From NCBI GenBank assembly GCA_022627495.1, contig JAKEGJ010000020.1, forward strand, positions 1-49,095: DNA of 49,095 nt, written 5' to 3'. The stretch is from Microcaldota archaeon. Lineage in GTDB: Archaea; Micrarchaeota; Micrarchaeia; Anstonellales; Bilamarchaeaceae. Position numbers and translations under genes: made by a program. The notes below the pieces were generated by a model that had not been told where the DNA came from, searched no databases, and saw only the letters and a list, made by a program, of their open reading frames with translations. Positions 25,654 to 34,161 of this stretch are shown piece after piece. Numbering within the stretch: the stretch's first letter is position 1; the number at the start of each line of letters is the position of its first letter.

Positions 25654-27624
25654 ATGGCTAAGTTAATGGATATCAAAAGGCAGAAAAAGCCCGGTGCGGG
25701 TGCGTTGGCGCCAGCTCCGCAAAAGCCCCCGCTTGAAGAGCCGGCGGAAGCAATGGCGCGGCCAAATCCTGCTTGCGCGCCACCTGCAGCTGCGGCTGCG
25801 CAAACGGCCGGTGCCGGAGCACAGGCCCCTGTATCGGCGCCAGATTCCGCCCCGCTCACATCCCAGTCTCCGATAACGGCTTCCGCCCATGCGGACGAAG
25901 CAGTCCTCCTGAACCTTCCTGACGGGGCCTTTTTGGATTTCGCGCACTCGGCATTCGATTCGCTTAAGCTCGGGAGCCCGCAGGATGTTCTCCTTGCGGC
26001 GATAGAGCATGGCGATATCGCGCTAATACTGAAAGTGGCCAAGCAGCGCAGCATGCTCGGCCCCCTGCTATCGCGGGGGCCTGCCGCTTCCAAGCCATCA
26101 ACACCGGCCCCGGCCGCGTCATATGACGGCCCGGAAGCGCACGAAGCCACGGTGGCCTCGGACGTCTGCCCGGCGCTGGAGCCCTACGGGCCGCCCGCAT
26201 CGGCGCCGCCACCGGCTCCCCCCGCCACGAAAGCCACGAGGCCTCCGCCTCCCCCGCTTGCGCGCAGGAAAAGCTCGGAGCCTCCCCCATCCCCGGTCGT
26301 TTCGGAAGGCGTTCCGCTCTCGGCAGTCAACGCGTTCATACTTGAAATCAAGGATTCCGGCGAATCGACGCCGAAAAGGCTCGAGCGCGCAAAGGAATTC
26401 CTGAAGAAGCAGGTCCGGGAGATAGTGGCTGCCCACGGCCTTGAGGAATTCAAGAAAGCCGAGGTGTCGGCGGCCAGGAAGAAGGAGCAGGCCGACAAGG
26501 GCATAGCCGTACCATTCACGCCGCTCGAAGAGAAGATAGCCGACCTTTTCGAACTGAACAAGCTTATCGCCTGGCTCGCCCGGCGGATGAAATCCGAGGG
26601 CGGGGTGCACGAGGTGCTCGAAGCCAACAACGGCAAGAACGGGGACGCAGGTGCGCAGCCGCAGAAGGCTCCGGCGTCCCAGTCCGCGCCCCCGGCCGCT
26701 GTCCAGCCCGCTGCCCCCATTGCGGCCCCGGCCGCGAAGGCTCTGCCGTCCGCGCCAGCTGCAGCCGAAGATGAAAAGGCGAGCGCTGGCGGCACGCCGC
26801 CTTCTGCGCCCAGGAAAAAATCCGGCGCGCTCCGCAGGCTCTTCTCCAGCTATACGACCTGGTCGGTAGCCGGAATCGGCGCTTTCAGCGGCGCGCTCGC
26901 CTATACCGGCGGATTCAGGGACATGGCATTCGGTGCAAGAAGGGTCGCCGAGCTGTTGAGCGGCAGGCAAATCCCGGACATCCCGGTGATGTGGGCCGCA
27001 GGCGCCTATGCCGCAGCCATGGCGACGATAATCAGCGTATCGCTCCTCGTGAAGCGCTCCATGGAAAGGCGCAGGGCCGAGCGCGAATACAAGCGGGCGC
27101 AGCGCTCCAGCGAGGATAGGGGGAAGATGAATTACGTCTTCAAGAAGCTCTCCGAGATAGTCCTCAACTACACCAAGACCGAAGACCAGAAGTCCCAGAT
27201 ACGGCAGGCCATGAGGACCGACGAAAAGCTCTTCCTCTACATGTACGCGCTGCGCAAAGACGCGATTTTCGACGATATCCTCGAGGATGCGCGCGTGCCG
27301 AAGATGCTGCGCGGCATCCTCTCCCAGGTCATGATACCCGGCCTCGAGCTCGAATTGATGGAAAAGAGGCTCCGGAGGTTTGCGGACCTGATTTATGATC
27401 CGATGCGCCTGCCCATCTTCGAGAAGACTTACGCCGAGGACCCGGTGTTCAGGACCATCTGCGACGAGATATTCAAGCGCAACCTGGACAACGATTACGT
27501 GGACCCGGCAAGGGCCAGGGCCCTGTTTCGGGCGATAGAGAACAGCAAGCGCGAGAATGTCGGCGAGCCGCTTCTCAAGGCGCTCGAAGATGATTACGCT
27601 ATCGTAAGTTCCAGGAAAAAATGA
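25654..27624 (+). CDS. large two-helix membrane protein of unknown function
   Basis: The 656-residue protein has a Pro/Ala-rich disordered N-terminus (about 10-80), a short helical block (about 83-145), another Pro-rich linker, a helical domain (about 228-330), a third Pro/Ala linker, then two transmembrane helices (about 405-425 and 445-470) and a 180-residue C-terminal helical cytosolic domain with many charged residues (FKKLSEIVLNYTKTEDQKSQ). I recognise no family. The alternating low-complexity linkers and domains resemble those in operon 1. ATG at 25654 follows a clear ribosome binding site. It may be the inner-membrane core of the inferred apparatus. Confidence 0.82.
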   Translation: MAKLMDIKRQKKPGAGALAPAPQKPPLEEPAEAMARPNPACAPPAAAAAQTAGAGAQAPVSAPDSAPLTSQSPITASAHADEAVLLNLPDGAFLDFAHSAFDSLKLGSPQDVLLAAIEHGDIALILKVAKQRSMLGPLLSRGPAASKPSTPAPAASYDGPEAHEATVASDVCPALEPYGPPASAPPPAPPATKATRPPPPPLARRKSSEPPPSPVVSEGVPLSAVNAFILEIKDSGESTPKRLERAKEFLKKQVREIVAAHGLEEFKKAEVSAARKKEQADKGIAVPFTPLEEKIADLFELNKLIAWLARRMKSEGGVHEVLEANNGKNGDAGAQPQKAPASQSAPPAAVQPAAPIAAPAAKALPSAPAAAEDEKASAGGTPPSAPRKKSGALRRLFSSYTTWSVAGIGAFSGALAYTGGFRDMAFGARRVAELLSGRQIPDIPVMWAAGAYAAAMATIISVSLLVKRSMERRRAEREYKRAQRSSEDRGKMNYVFKKLSEIVLNYTKTEDQKSQIRQAMRTDEKLFLYMYALRKDAIFDDILEDARVPKMLRGILSQVMIPGLELELMEKRLRRFADLIYDPMRLPIFEKTYAEDPVFRTICDEIFKRNLDNDYVDPARARALFRAIENSKRENVGEPLLKALEDDYAIVSSRKK

Positions 27625-27642
27625 TTATGTGGGGTGTATGGG

Positions 27643-29016
27643 ATGAGCGAAATGAAAAAAGATACGTTCATGCAGAAGATGAAGAACAAGGGGCTGGTGT
27701 ACGCAAGCGCCTTGGTGATTGCGGGAAGCACAGGCCTCGTGCTTCTTGCCCGCGGATGCCCCGGCTCGGGCGTCTTTGCGGAGAGGCCGACGCTCTGCGA
27801 GCCCGTGCGGGGCGACGGAATATGCTGCGAATCCGAATCATACCCGTTTGAGCGCAACCCCAACGGCACAATAAAAATGAGGGGCCAAGATCCCGTCCCG
27901 AACAAGGCATACTCCCTCGAGGACTGCCACAACGGCGACAACCGGTGCCAGTCCCAGAGCTCCCTCGCTGATTTGCGCGACGCGGCCGACAGGCCGGTCC
28001 CGAGGCTCATGGACAAGTTCCTTGACGGCAGGCCCATCGCACTCCCGCTGGAGAACGAGGCGTCGCCGGACTGCGTAATGCAGGCGGTCCGGGATGCGCC
28101 GTGCGCAGCCCTGGATGCCCAGAATCCGCAAACCATCAACAGGCCGAGGATGACCGGCCCGCGCGTGCTCCATAACCTCCGGCAGAGGTCCCAGCCGGAA
28201 ATCGAGCAGATGCACATGCATCCAGAAAGCCTGCGCCTTGGGGACAATTATTTCGTTGTCATGAACAATTACGAAGAGACATGCGACGCCACAAGGCCGG
28301 TTTGCACCCCGGAAATGGTGGAGGCCTGTTTCTGCCCCAACCATGTCGAATGCGCCCCGGCGCCCTGCGGCAACGGCCGCATCGACTCGGGGGAGCGGTG
28401 CGACGGGAGCGCGGCGCCCACCGGCTGCGGCCCCAGCACCCGCTGCAACAGCACCTGCACGACGTGCAATCCAGCCAAGAGGTGCGGCAACGGGCAAATC
28501 GACCCGGGCGAGCGCTGCGATTCGAGCGCGACTCCCACCGGATGCGGCGCGGGCCAGTCCTGCGCTCCAGGATGCAAGCAATGCACGGGCGGCGAGACGC
28601 ACAGCGCCTGCCGCAGCGAGCAGTGCGTGAGCGTCCCCGGGCCGGGCCGCAACGCGTGCAGCACCGATGAAGATTGCGCAACCGAAGTTCCGCCCCCGCC
28701 TCCGCCACAGGTTGGACAGTGCGACGGCGAGGTCACGGCAAGGTTCCAGAACCGCGTGAGCAGCACATTGCTCGGAAGCCCGGGCCCGGCGAGGTCCGCG
28801 GCCGACACGGGCGGGACTGCGAACGACAAGACTGTGCGCGCCACGGTCTCGATCAACATCGCCTCCGGCGTAGCGAACGTCACGGGCATAACGGTTTCAT
28901 GCGCCGACTGCTCCGGGGGCTCGCTTCCCGCCAGCAGCATCAACGTGGGCGGCATCCCGATAGACCGGAGCACGACCTGCAGGACCACGGTAGTGGTGAA
29001 CATCCCGCCAGGATAA
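27643..29016 (+). CDS. anchored Cys-rich protein with myxobacterial-type repeats and TonB/AgmX-like domain (paralogue 2)
   Basis: The 457-residue product has a transmembrane anchor near residues 18-38 (GLVYASALVIAGSTGLVLLA), an external region of about 200 residues with scattered Cys, two tandem Cys repeats (PCGNGRIDSGERCD and RCGNGQIDPGERCD, each with five or six further Cys) of the DUF4215/myxobacterial disulfide type, a Pro-rich spacer (PPPPPPQ), and a C-terminal domain about 70% identical to that of the protein at 24608. The start ATG 27643 is six bases after GGGGTG. It is the second gene in operon 2. Disulfide richness implies an oxidising, extracytoplasmic location. Confidence 0.83.
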   Translation: MSEMKKDTFMQKMKNKGLVYASALVIAGSTGLVLLARGCPGSGVFAERPTLCEPVRGDGICCESESYPFERNPNGTIKMRGQDPVPNKAYSLEDCHNGDNRCQSQSSLADLRDAADRPVPRLMDKFLDGRPIALPLENEASPDCVMQAVRDAPCAALDAQNPQTINRPRMTGPRVLHNLRQRSQPEIEQMHMHPESLRLGDNYFVVMNNYEETCDATRPVCTPEMVEACFCPNHVECAPAPCGNGRIDSGERCDGSAAPTGCGPSTRCNSTCTTCNPAKRCGNGQIDPGERCDSSATPTGCGAGQSCAPGCKQCTGGETHSACRSEQCVSVPGPGRNACSTDEDCATEVPPPPPPQVGQCDGEVTARFQNRVSSTLLGSPGPARSAADTGGTANDKTVRATVSINIASGVANVTGITVSCADCSGGSLPASSINVGGIPIDRSTTCRTTVVVNIPPG

Positions 29017-29033
29017 AGGCAAATCAACAACAG

Positions 29034-30011
29034 ATGATGCATATGGTCAGCCGAAAAACTTTTTACCGGACAAAACTCGCATCCGCAACCATGCTGGCAG
29101 GCGCCTCAATCAGCCTGCTGTTTTTGAAGTGCGGGAAGCCCATGGGCGAGTCCCCCCAGCATACCGAGCCCCGCACCCAGCCCGTCACCGCCCCGGCCGA
29201 TGAGGACTGCGAGCCGCGGAAGAACGATTTCCAATGCGAAATCAGAAAAGGGGAATCCGACCCGCTTTCCGTCACGTTCGACCCTATGAGCTGCGGCTAC
29301 TGCGGCGACAGCGTCCGCCAGGTTTTGTCGGATGCCGGAACGCCGCCGGTCATGGACATGGACAGCGGCATCACCACGCAGGCGGTTACCGAGCGGCCCA
29401 GCGAGACCCCGGAGAACTGCCCGGTCGACTTCCACTGCGGAAACGGCAGGCGCGATTTCCGGAGGACTTACGGCTCCTGGATCGAGCCGCTTGCGGATTC
29501 AGGCCCGGACGCGGGCTATGTCCTTGGCACCCGGACCATAACCGAGAGCATCCAGGACTGCCCCGGCGACACCCGCCAAAACGGGCATGGCGGAAGCGGA
29601 GGAGGAGCACCCGTGGAAGACGAGCCCCTGCCCCTCCGGCAGACCGCATCGGCATGGAACTGCCCATCGTTCGTAGCCCCGTCCCAGCAGGTGGACATGG
29701 TGGATATGCACTCAAACAGCGTATGGAGCGCGCTATCAAGGATACACGGCGCGATAAACAGCAACGCTGCGGCACTAAGGCAGGCCCTGGGGGCCGGCGC
29801 CACTGACAGGGTGGTCATCCGCCTCAACATCCGCGTGGAACCCCGCGGCTACATGTCCCTAAACAGCATATCCGCGTCATGCGAGAACCGTCCGTGCGGC
29901 GATTCGCAGGCCATCATCAACGCAACCCAGCTCTCCCTAAACGGCCTCGTGATGGGCGCTCCCGAGATGGAATGCTTCTGGACCCTGACGATCCGTGTTC
30001 CGAACGCATAG
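29034..30011 (+). CDS. anchored Cys-rich protein with diverged TonB/AgmX-like domain (paralogue 3)
   Basis: The about 325-residue protein has an N-terminal hydrophobic segment (about 15-32, ASATMLAGASISLLFLKC) that is either an anchor or a lipoprotein-like signal. Its external part repeats the block seen in paralogue 1 (SCGYCGDSVRQ, then NCPVDFHCGNG). The C-terminal about 110 residues (SNSVWSALSRIHGAINSN to TLTIRVPNA) share the helix-strand-Cys pair-final strand pattern but are diverged. ATGs at 29034, 29037 and 29043 are all possible starts. It is the last gene of operon 2; a T-rich element is not obvious behind it. Confidence 0.8.
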   Translation: MMHMVSRKTFYRTKLASATMLAGASISLLFLKCGKPMGESPQHTEPRTQPVTAPADEDCEPRKNDFQCEIRKGESDPLSVTFDPMSCGYCGDSVRQVLSDAGTPPVMDMDSGITTQAVTERPSETPENCPVDFHCGNGRRDFRRTYGSWIEPLADSGPDAGYVLGTRTITESIQDCPGDTRQNGHGGSGGGAPVEDEPLPLRQTASAWNCPSFVAPSQQVDMVDMHSNSVWSALSRIHGAINSNAAALRQALGAGATDRVVIRLNIRVEPRGYMSLNSISASCENRPCGDSQAIINATQLSLNGLVMGAPEMECFWTLTIRVPNA

Positions 30012-30151
30012 TGCGGCCGGCCAGTTGGACCGCGCACGCGCCCCCACATCCCGAATCTCCCCCTTCCGGCTCAGGGCCGGGATTTCGGCGCAGTCCTGCG
30101 GCATGGCGCGCCCCCGCTAGCGTTTTATTCCCTTTTCCGCATATCCGATGC

Positions 30152-30817
30152 ATGGTGAAATACCTCCTTTTCGACATCGACGATACGCTCTTCCCCTCCG
30201 GTGAATTCTCGGCCCTTGCGCGAAAAAACGCCCTGAATGCCATGATAGGGATGGGGCTCGAGTGCGATTACGGCCGGGCGAGCGAAATGCTCTTGGCCAT
30301 CATCGAGAAGAAGGGGCCCAACTACGCCGGCCATTTCAACGACTTATGCAAGCAGCTCGGCATTGCGGAGCCCGGACGATACATCGCGGCGGCCGTCGCC
30401 GCATACCACGACACCAAGACCTCGATAGCGCCGTTCCCGAAAGTGCCCCCGGCCCTCCTGCGTCTGCGCGAAGGCGGATACCGGCTCTACATCGCCACGC
30501 AGGGCATCTCCATCAAGCAGTGGGACAAACTGATACGCCTGCGCATAGCGCTTTATTTTGAAGGAGTGTTCGTTTCGGAGGAGCTCAAAGAGGACAAGGG
30601 CCCTGCGTTCTACAGGAAGGTCCTGAAATCCCTGGATGCCCGGCCGGAAGACTGCATGATGGTCGGGGACCGCGAGGATACTGACATCCTGCCGGCGAAG
30701 GCTGTCGGCATGAAGGCCGTGCGCATCCTGTACGGGAAGCAGGCGAAACGTCCGACGAAAGCGGATTTCGCAATCAAGGACATCAGCGAACTCGTCCCGA
30801 TTCTGCAAAGCCTTTAG
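30152..30817 (+). CDS. HAD-superfamily hydrolase (subfamily IA, TIGR02253-like)
   Basis: The 221-residue protein has all four HAD motifs: FDIDDTL with nucleophile D8 and acid/base D10, ATQG (motif II Thr), a lysine in LKEDKGPAFYRK (motif III) and VGDREDTDI (motif IV). The helical cap at about 18-85 places it in subfamily IA, resembling archaeal phosphatases of the TIGR02253 type. The substrate is unknown; small phosphorylated metabolites are usual. A GTTTTATTC TATA-like element about 27 bases upstream of the ATG indicates a leaderless transcript, separate from the preceding operon. Confidence 0.9.
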   Translation: MVKYLLFDIDDTLFPSGEFSALARKNALNAMIGMGLECDYGRASEMLLAIIEKKGPNYAGHFNDLCKQLGIAEPGRYIAAAVAAYHDTKTSIAPFPKVPPALLRLREGGYRLYIATQGISIKQWDKLIRLRIALYFEGVFVSEELKEDKGPAFYRKVLKSLDARPEDCMMVGDREDTDILPAKAVGMKAVRILYGKQAKRPTKADFAIKDISELVPILQSL

Positions 30818-30923
30818 CACTGCCGGCTGGCATATGCCGCCGCTTCGATATGGCACGCCTTTTTGCTCCGCAAGCCATTCCTCATCTTAACGCTTAAAAA
30901 ACATTCATTGGAATAGTCCCACC

Positions 30924-31775
30924 ATGAGAAGACTTCTCGTATTGGGGCTTATCGTGGTCACGCTTCTCCTCGCCGGCTGCGGCTCAAGGAGCACGACGAC
31001 GGGCTGCAAGGACAATTCCGCATGCAAGTCATGGCAGTTCTGCAACACGACGAGCAGCACCTGCGCCACGCTTGCCGGATACTGCGATACCGATATTCAA
31101 TGCACGGACAACATGACGCGCTGCGACATAGAGCGCACGCACCTGTGCGTATATAAGGCCGGCCTCTGCAGGACGACCGCCAACTGCCAGAACTGGCAGG
31201 TGTGCGACTCTTCCATGATATGCAGGCCCGCCCCCGGATTCTGCGATTCGGATTCCCAGTGCGACCCGGTCTTCGAGTTCTGCAATCCCTCCACGCACGA
31301 ATGCGGCCCCGCCCCCGGGTATTGCGTGGCGGACACGGACTGCGACTCGTGGAAGAAATGCGACATCGTGAGCAAGAGGTGCTTCATGATGGAGGGCCGG
31401 TGCGACCTCGACGGCGACTGCGAGACCTGGCAGACCTGCGATGTCAAGGCGCACTACTGCAAGGCGAAAGTCGGGTTCTGCATAAACGACGACAGCTGCC
31501 AGGCCTGGTCCCGCTGCGACACGGCCACCAAAAAATGCGTGGCGAGGCAGGGATACTGCCTGGCCGACAACGAGTGCAACGAGTGGGAGTACTGCGGCAC
31601 AAGCACGCACCGTTGCACCCCGTCGAAGGACCGCTGCGGAAGCGATTCGGAATGCGGCATCTGGCAATACTGCGACAGCAACCACTACTGCAACGCCAAG
31701 TCCGGCTCCTGCGACGACAACGCCGACTGCGTGCAGGGCGAGGTGTGCAACCAGCAGACGCACCGCTGCCAGTAG
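30924..31775 (+). CDS. lipoprotein made of ten Cys-rich tandem repeats
   Basis: The 283-residue product has a lipoprotein signal (LLVLGLIVVTLLLAGC, lipid cysteine C19) and then nothing but ten tandem units of about 25 residues, each of the form G-x-C-x5-C-x-x-W-x-x-C-D-x5-7-C. Every unit carries four cysteines, about 40 in total, so it should form a rod of disulfide-bonded knots on the cell surface. A GCTTAAAAAAC TATA element lies about 27 bases before the ATG. The family is not known to me; the closest likeness is to Cys-rich repeats in secreted bacterial and eukaryotic proteins. It sits between the envelope operons and the third PEGA kinase. Confidence 0.85.
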   Translation: MRRLLVLGLIVVTLLLAGCGSRSTTTGCKDNSACKSWQFCNTTSSTCATLAGYCDTDIQCTDNMTRCDIERTHLCVYKAGLCRTTANCQNWQVCDSSMICRPAPGFCDSDSQCDPVFEFCNPSTHECGPAPGYCVADTDCDSWKKCDIVSKRCFMMEGRCDLDGDCETWQTCDVKAHYCKAKVGFCINDDSCQAWSRCDTATKKCVARQGYCLADNECNEWEYCGTSTHRCTPSKDRCGSDSECGIWQYCDSNHYCNAKSGSCDDNADCVQGEVCNQQTHRCQ

Positions 31776-31815
31776 CGTTTTTCAAATCCCTTTTTTTCCA
31801 TCCTTTTTCCCTTGC
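31776..31815 (+). terminator. T-rich terminator after the repeat lipoprotein
   Basis: Three T runs occur in the 40 bases after the stop (GCGTTTTTC, CCTTTTTTTCC, CCTTTTTCCC), as expected for archaeal intrinsic termination. The convergent kinase gene ends at 31837. Confidence 0.5.
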
Positions 31816-31836
31816 CCCTAAAATCAGCCTGGAAGC

Positions 31837-34029
31837 TCACTCGGTGGTTATCCTGGGCGGGTGGCCCGGCACCTTCGTGCCGTTTCCGGGCGGCATGCCC
31901 GCCGCGCGCTCCATCCGTATCCGGATTTCCCGGTCCTGGTCCGGAACGACGTTCCTTCGGACCTCGTTGTAGCCCCGTTTCCGGAAGCGCAGGCCCACCT
32001 CGTCGCTCTGGGCCGGAAGGGTTATTGCGCACCTGCCGTCCGCTTCGCTCCTGCACGCGGGCGTGTCCCAGACGTAAACCTGCACGCCGGGGATGCCGAA
32101 ATTGAGCGTAATCGTGTGCTCCTGCGTCGCCTCTGCGTCCTCTGCCTGCGCCGCCCCCGCATCCGCAACCAGCGGTGCAACCGCATCCGCCGACGCTGCT
32201 TCCCTTACGGCTTCCGCGCCGGCATCCCTGGACGCCGGTGCTGCGGATTCGTGGCTCGGGGCGGGCTGTTCAAAGCCCTTGACCGGCGTCGTTTCGTGCC
32301 GGGCTGCCGCCGCGCTATCCGACCTGCTTGCATTGTAAACGAGCCCGGTGCCGATGCCGGCTGCGGCCACGGAGCCTGCGATTGTGCCTATTATCAGCCA
32401 TTTCGAGAATTTCCTGCGCTTGCCCGCAGCCTGCTGCATGGTCGGCCTTTTCGACGCATCCTGCGCCGCGCCCCTGATTCGGACAATCTCCGTCTTCTCG
32501 TATCTCGGGAGCGTCGGGTGGTCCTCGGACAAATCCGGGACTGCCCCTGCCGGCCCTGCATCTGCAGGCTGGGGCGTCTTCCCCTTGCCCGTCACCTGCG
32601 TCGCCTCTTCCCGTTCCGCATCCGCTTCCATCAGGTCGAGGAGGTCGGGGTCGTTCACGATTACCGGAGGCTCATATGAAGGCTGGCGGCGGGGAGTTGC
32701 CGGATATTCCGGAACCGAGCCGGCACTCTGCGCGGCGTCTTCGCCTCCGCTTGTGATATTGGCGCCCAATCCAGGCGCCTTTCCGTTCTGCGCGCCCGTG
32801 CCGTTCGCGACGCCGTTCACCTTCTCTATCGCCTCTTTCAGCTCGGCGACGCTCTGATACCTGCGCTCCGGCTTCTTCTCGAGGCATTTGAAAACAATCT
32901 CTTCGACTTCTTCAGGTACCCTTATGTCCGGGTTGACGAATTGGAAGGCCTTCGGCCTCTCGTTGAAAAGCCTGTCGCGGATTTCGGCCCACTTCTGGTT
33001 CCTGTACTCGAAATATTCGTCCGATGTCTGCGCATCCCCCTTCTCAAGAATTTCGAAATCAAACGGCGGCCTGCCCGATATGAGCTCGTACATCGTCGCC
33101 CCTACGGACCAGATGTCCGAGCGCTCGTCCACCGTGAGTCCCCACGCCTGCTCCGGGGACATGTACCACGGGCTTCCGCCCACGCCTTCGCCTTTCTTGG
33201 TCGCATCCGGGTTCGATGGCGCAACCAGCTTCGCGAGCCCGAAATCCAGGACCTTTACCTGCCATTCGCCGCCCTTGCCTGTGACGATGAATATGTTTTC
33301 GGGCTTGATGTCGCGGTGCACGATGGGTTTCCTTACGCCCTTTTCCTCGTAATTGTGCGCAGCATCCAGCGCCGAGCACACCTGCAGCATGACCGGCTTG
33401 AGCCTGCCCCATTCAAGGGGCCCCTCATTGCGGCATCTCCTCTCATGCATGATTGCGCCGAGGTCCATCCCGTTCAGCAATTCCATCACGTAGAAAGGCC
33501 GCCCGTCCGAGAGCTGGGCGAACGTCTCGATTGCCACTATGTTCGGATGCTTGAGCTTCTTCGCGAGCATCACTTCGACTTCAAACCTCCGGTTCAGCTC
33601 CTCCCTCGCCTTCTCAGGCCCTTCCGGGGCGCTTTGGAGGTCCGCTTCGTTGAATGAGATGACCTTGATCGCCACGGGGTCGTCTATAACGTACGTCCCT
33701 TTCCTCTGGAGGCTTTCAACAAGGTGCGTCCCGCGGTAGACGATGCCGAATCCGCCCTGCCCCAGGACGCTTTCAAGAAGGTACTTCTCCCCCTCCCTCA
33801 TCGATATCTCCTCGATGTCCAGGCTTTCCTCGGCTTCAATGGCCGGGGGCGGCTCTGAGGCCCTTTTCGGAGGCGCCGCAGGGATTTTGGCAAGGGCTTC
33901 CAGAACAGGTTCGGGCAGCTTGTACTGGTCCGGCAGGACTCCCTGGATGGTGCGGACGCCAAGGACGCGCGAGCCGGTCTTTTTCGGAGGTTTTATGGGG
34001 CCTCCGCTGCCGTCGCCTGATTTTTGCAT
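31837..34029 (-). CDS. membrane-anchored Ser/Thr protein kinase with PEGA-like domain (third kinase)
   Basis: The 730-residue protein has a Pro-rich N-terminus with a conserved-looking segment (VRTIQGVLPDQYKLPEPVLE), then a Hanks kinase domain (about 85-405): GQGGFGIVYRG, VAIK, HRDIKPEN, DFGLAKL and MSPEQAWG all present. Compared with the other two kinases it carries insertions near the glycine loop and around the region DFEILEKGDAQTSDEYF. A long Pro/Ala linker, one transmembrane helix (KWLIIGTIAGSVAAAGIG, about 545-565), another disordered stretch and a C-terminal PEGA-like beta-domain follow. The ATG at 34029 is preferred over 34065 because the TATA element lies between them at leaderless distance. 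Confidence 0.93.
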   Translation of the reverse strand: MQKSGDGSGGPIKPPKKTGSRVLGVRTIQGVLPDQYKLPEPVLEALAKIPAAPPKRASEPPPAIEAEESLDIEEISMREGEKYLLESVLGQGGFGIVYRGTHLVESLQRKGTYVIDDPVAIKVISFNEADLQSAPEGPEKAREELNRRFEVEVMLAKKLKHPNIVAIETFAQLSDGRPFYVMELLNGMDLGAIMHERRCRNEGPLEWGRLKPVMLQVCSALDAAHNYEEKGVRKPIVHRDIKPENIFIVTGKGGEWQVKVLDFGLAKLVAPSNPDATKKGEGVGGSPWYMSPEQAWGLTVDERSDIWSVGATMYELISGRPPFDFEILEKGDAQTSDEYFEYRNQKWAEIRDRLFNERPKAFQFVNPDIRVPEEVEEIVFKCLEKKPERRYQSVAELKEAIEKVNGVANGTGAQNGKAPGLGANITSGGEDAAQSAGSVPEYPATPRRQPSYEPPVIVNDPDLLDLMEADAEREEATQVTGKGKTPQPADAGPAGAVPDLSEDHPTLPRYEKTEIVRIRGAAQDASKRPTMQQAAGKRRKFSKWLIIGTIAGSVAAAGIGTGLVYNASRSDSAAAARHETTPVKGFEQPAPSHESAAPASRDAGAEAVREAASADAVAPLVADAGAAQAEDAEATQEHTITLNFGIPGVQVYVWDTPACRSEADGRCAITLPAQSDEVGLRFRKRGYNEVRRNVVPDQDREIRIRMERAAGMPPGNGTKVPGHPPRITTE

Positions 34030-34058
34030 GTTGTAATTTATGTGCGAAAGTATTTTAA
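34027..34058 (-). promoter_or_regulatory. promoter and start region of the third kinase
   Basis: On the minus strand TTTAAAATAC is followed after a short spacer by AATTACAACATG, the start codon. The ten bases TTACAACATG and the spacing to the TATA element match those of the kinase gene starting at 9906. Confidence 0.6.
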
Positions 34059-34130
34059 AGGGCACGCTATCCGTCGGATGTTTGAGGCCGTTTTCGCGCC
34101 CCCGCCTTTTCCTGCCAGAGCGGCCGACAT

Positions 34131-34140
34131 GTTTTTAAAG
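34131..34140 (+). promoter_or_regulatory. TATA box of the beta-barrel-like gene
   Basis: GTTTTTAAAG lies about 26 bases before the ATG at 34162, consistent with a leaderless transcript. Confidence 0.5.
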
Positions 34141-34161
34141 TGTTTTAGTTAATGTTAGTCC

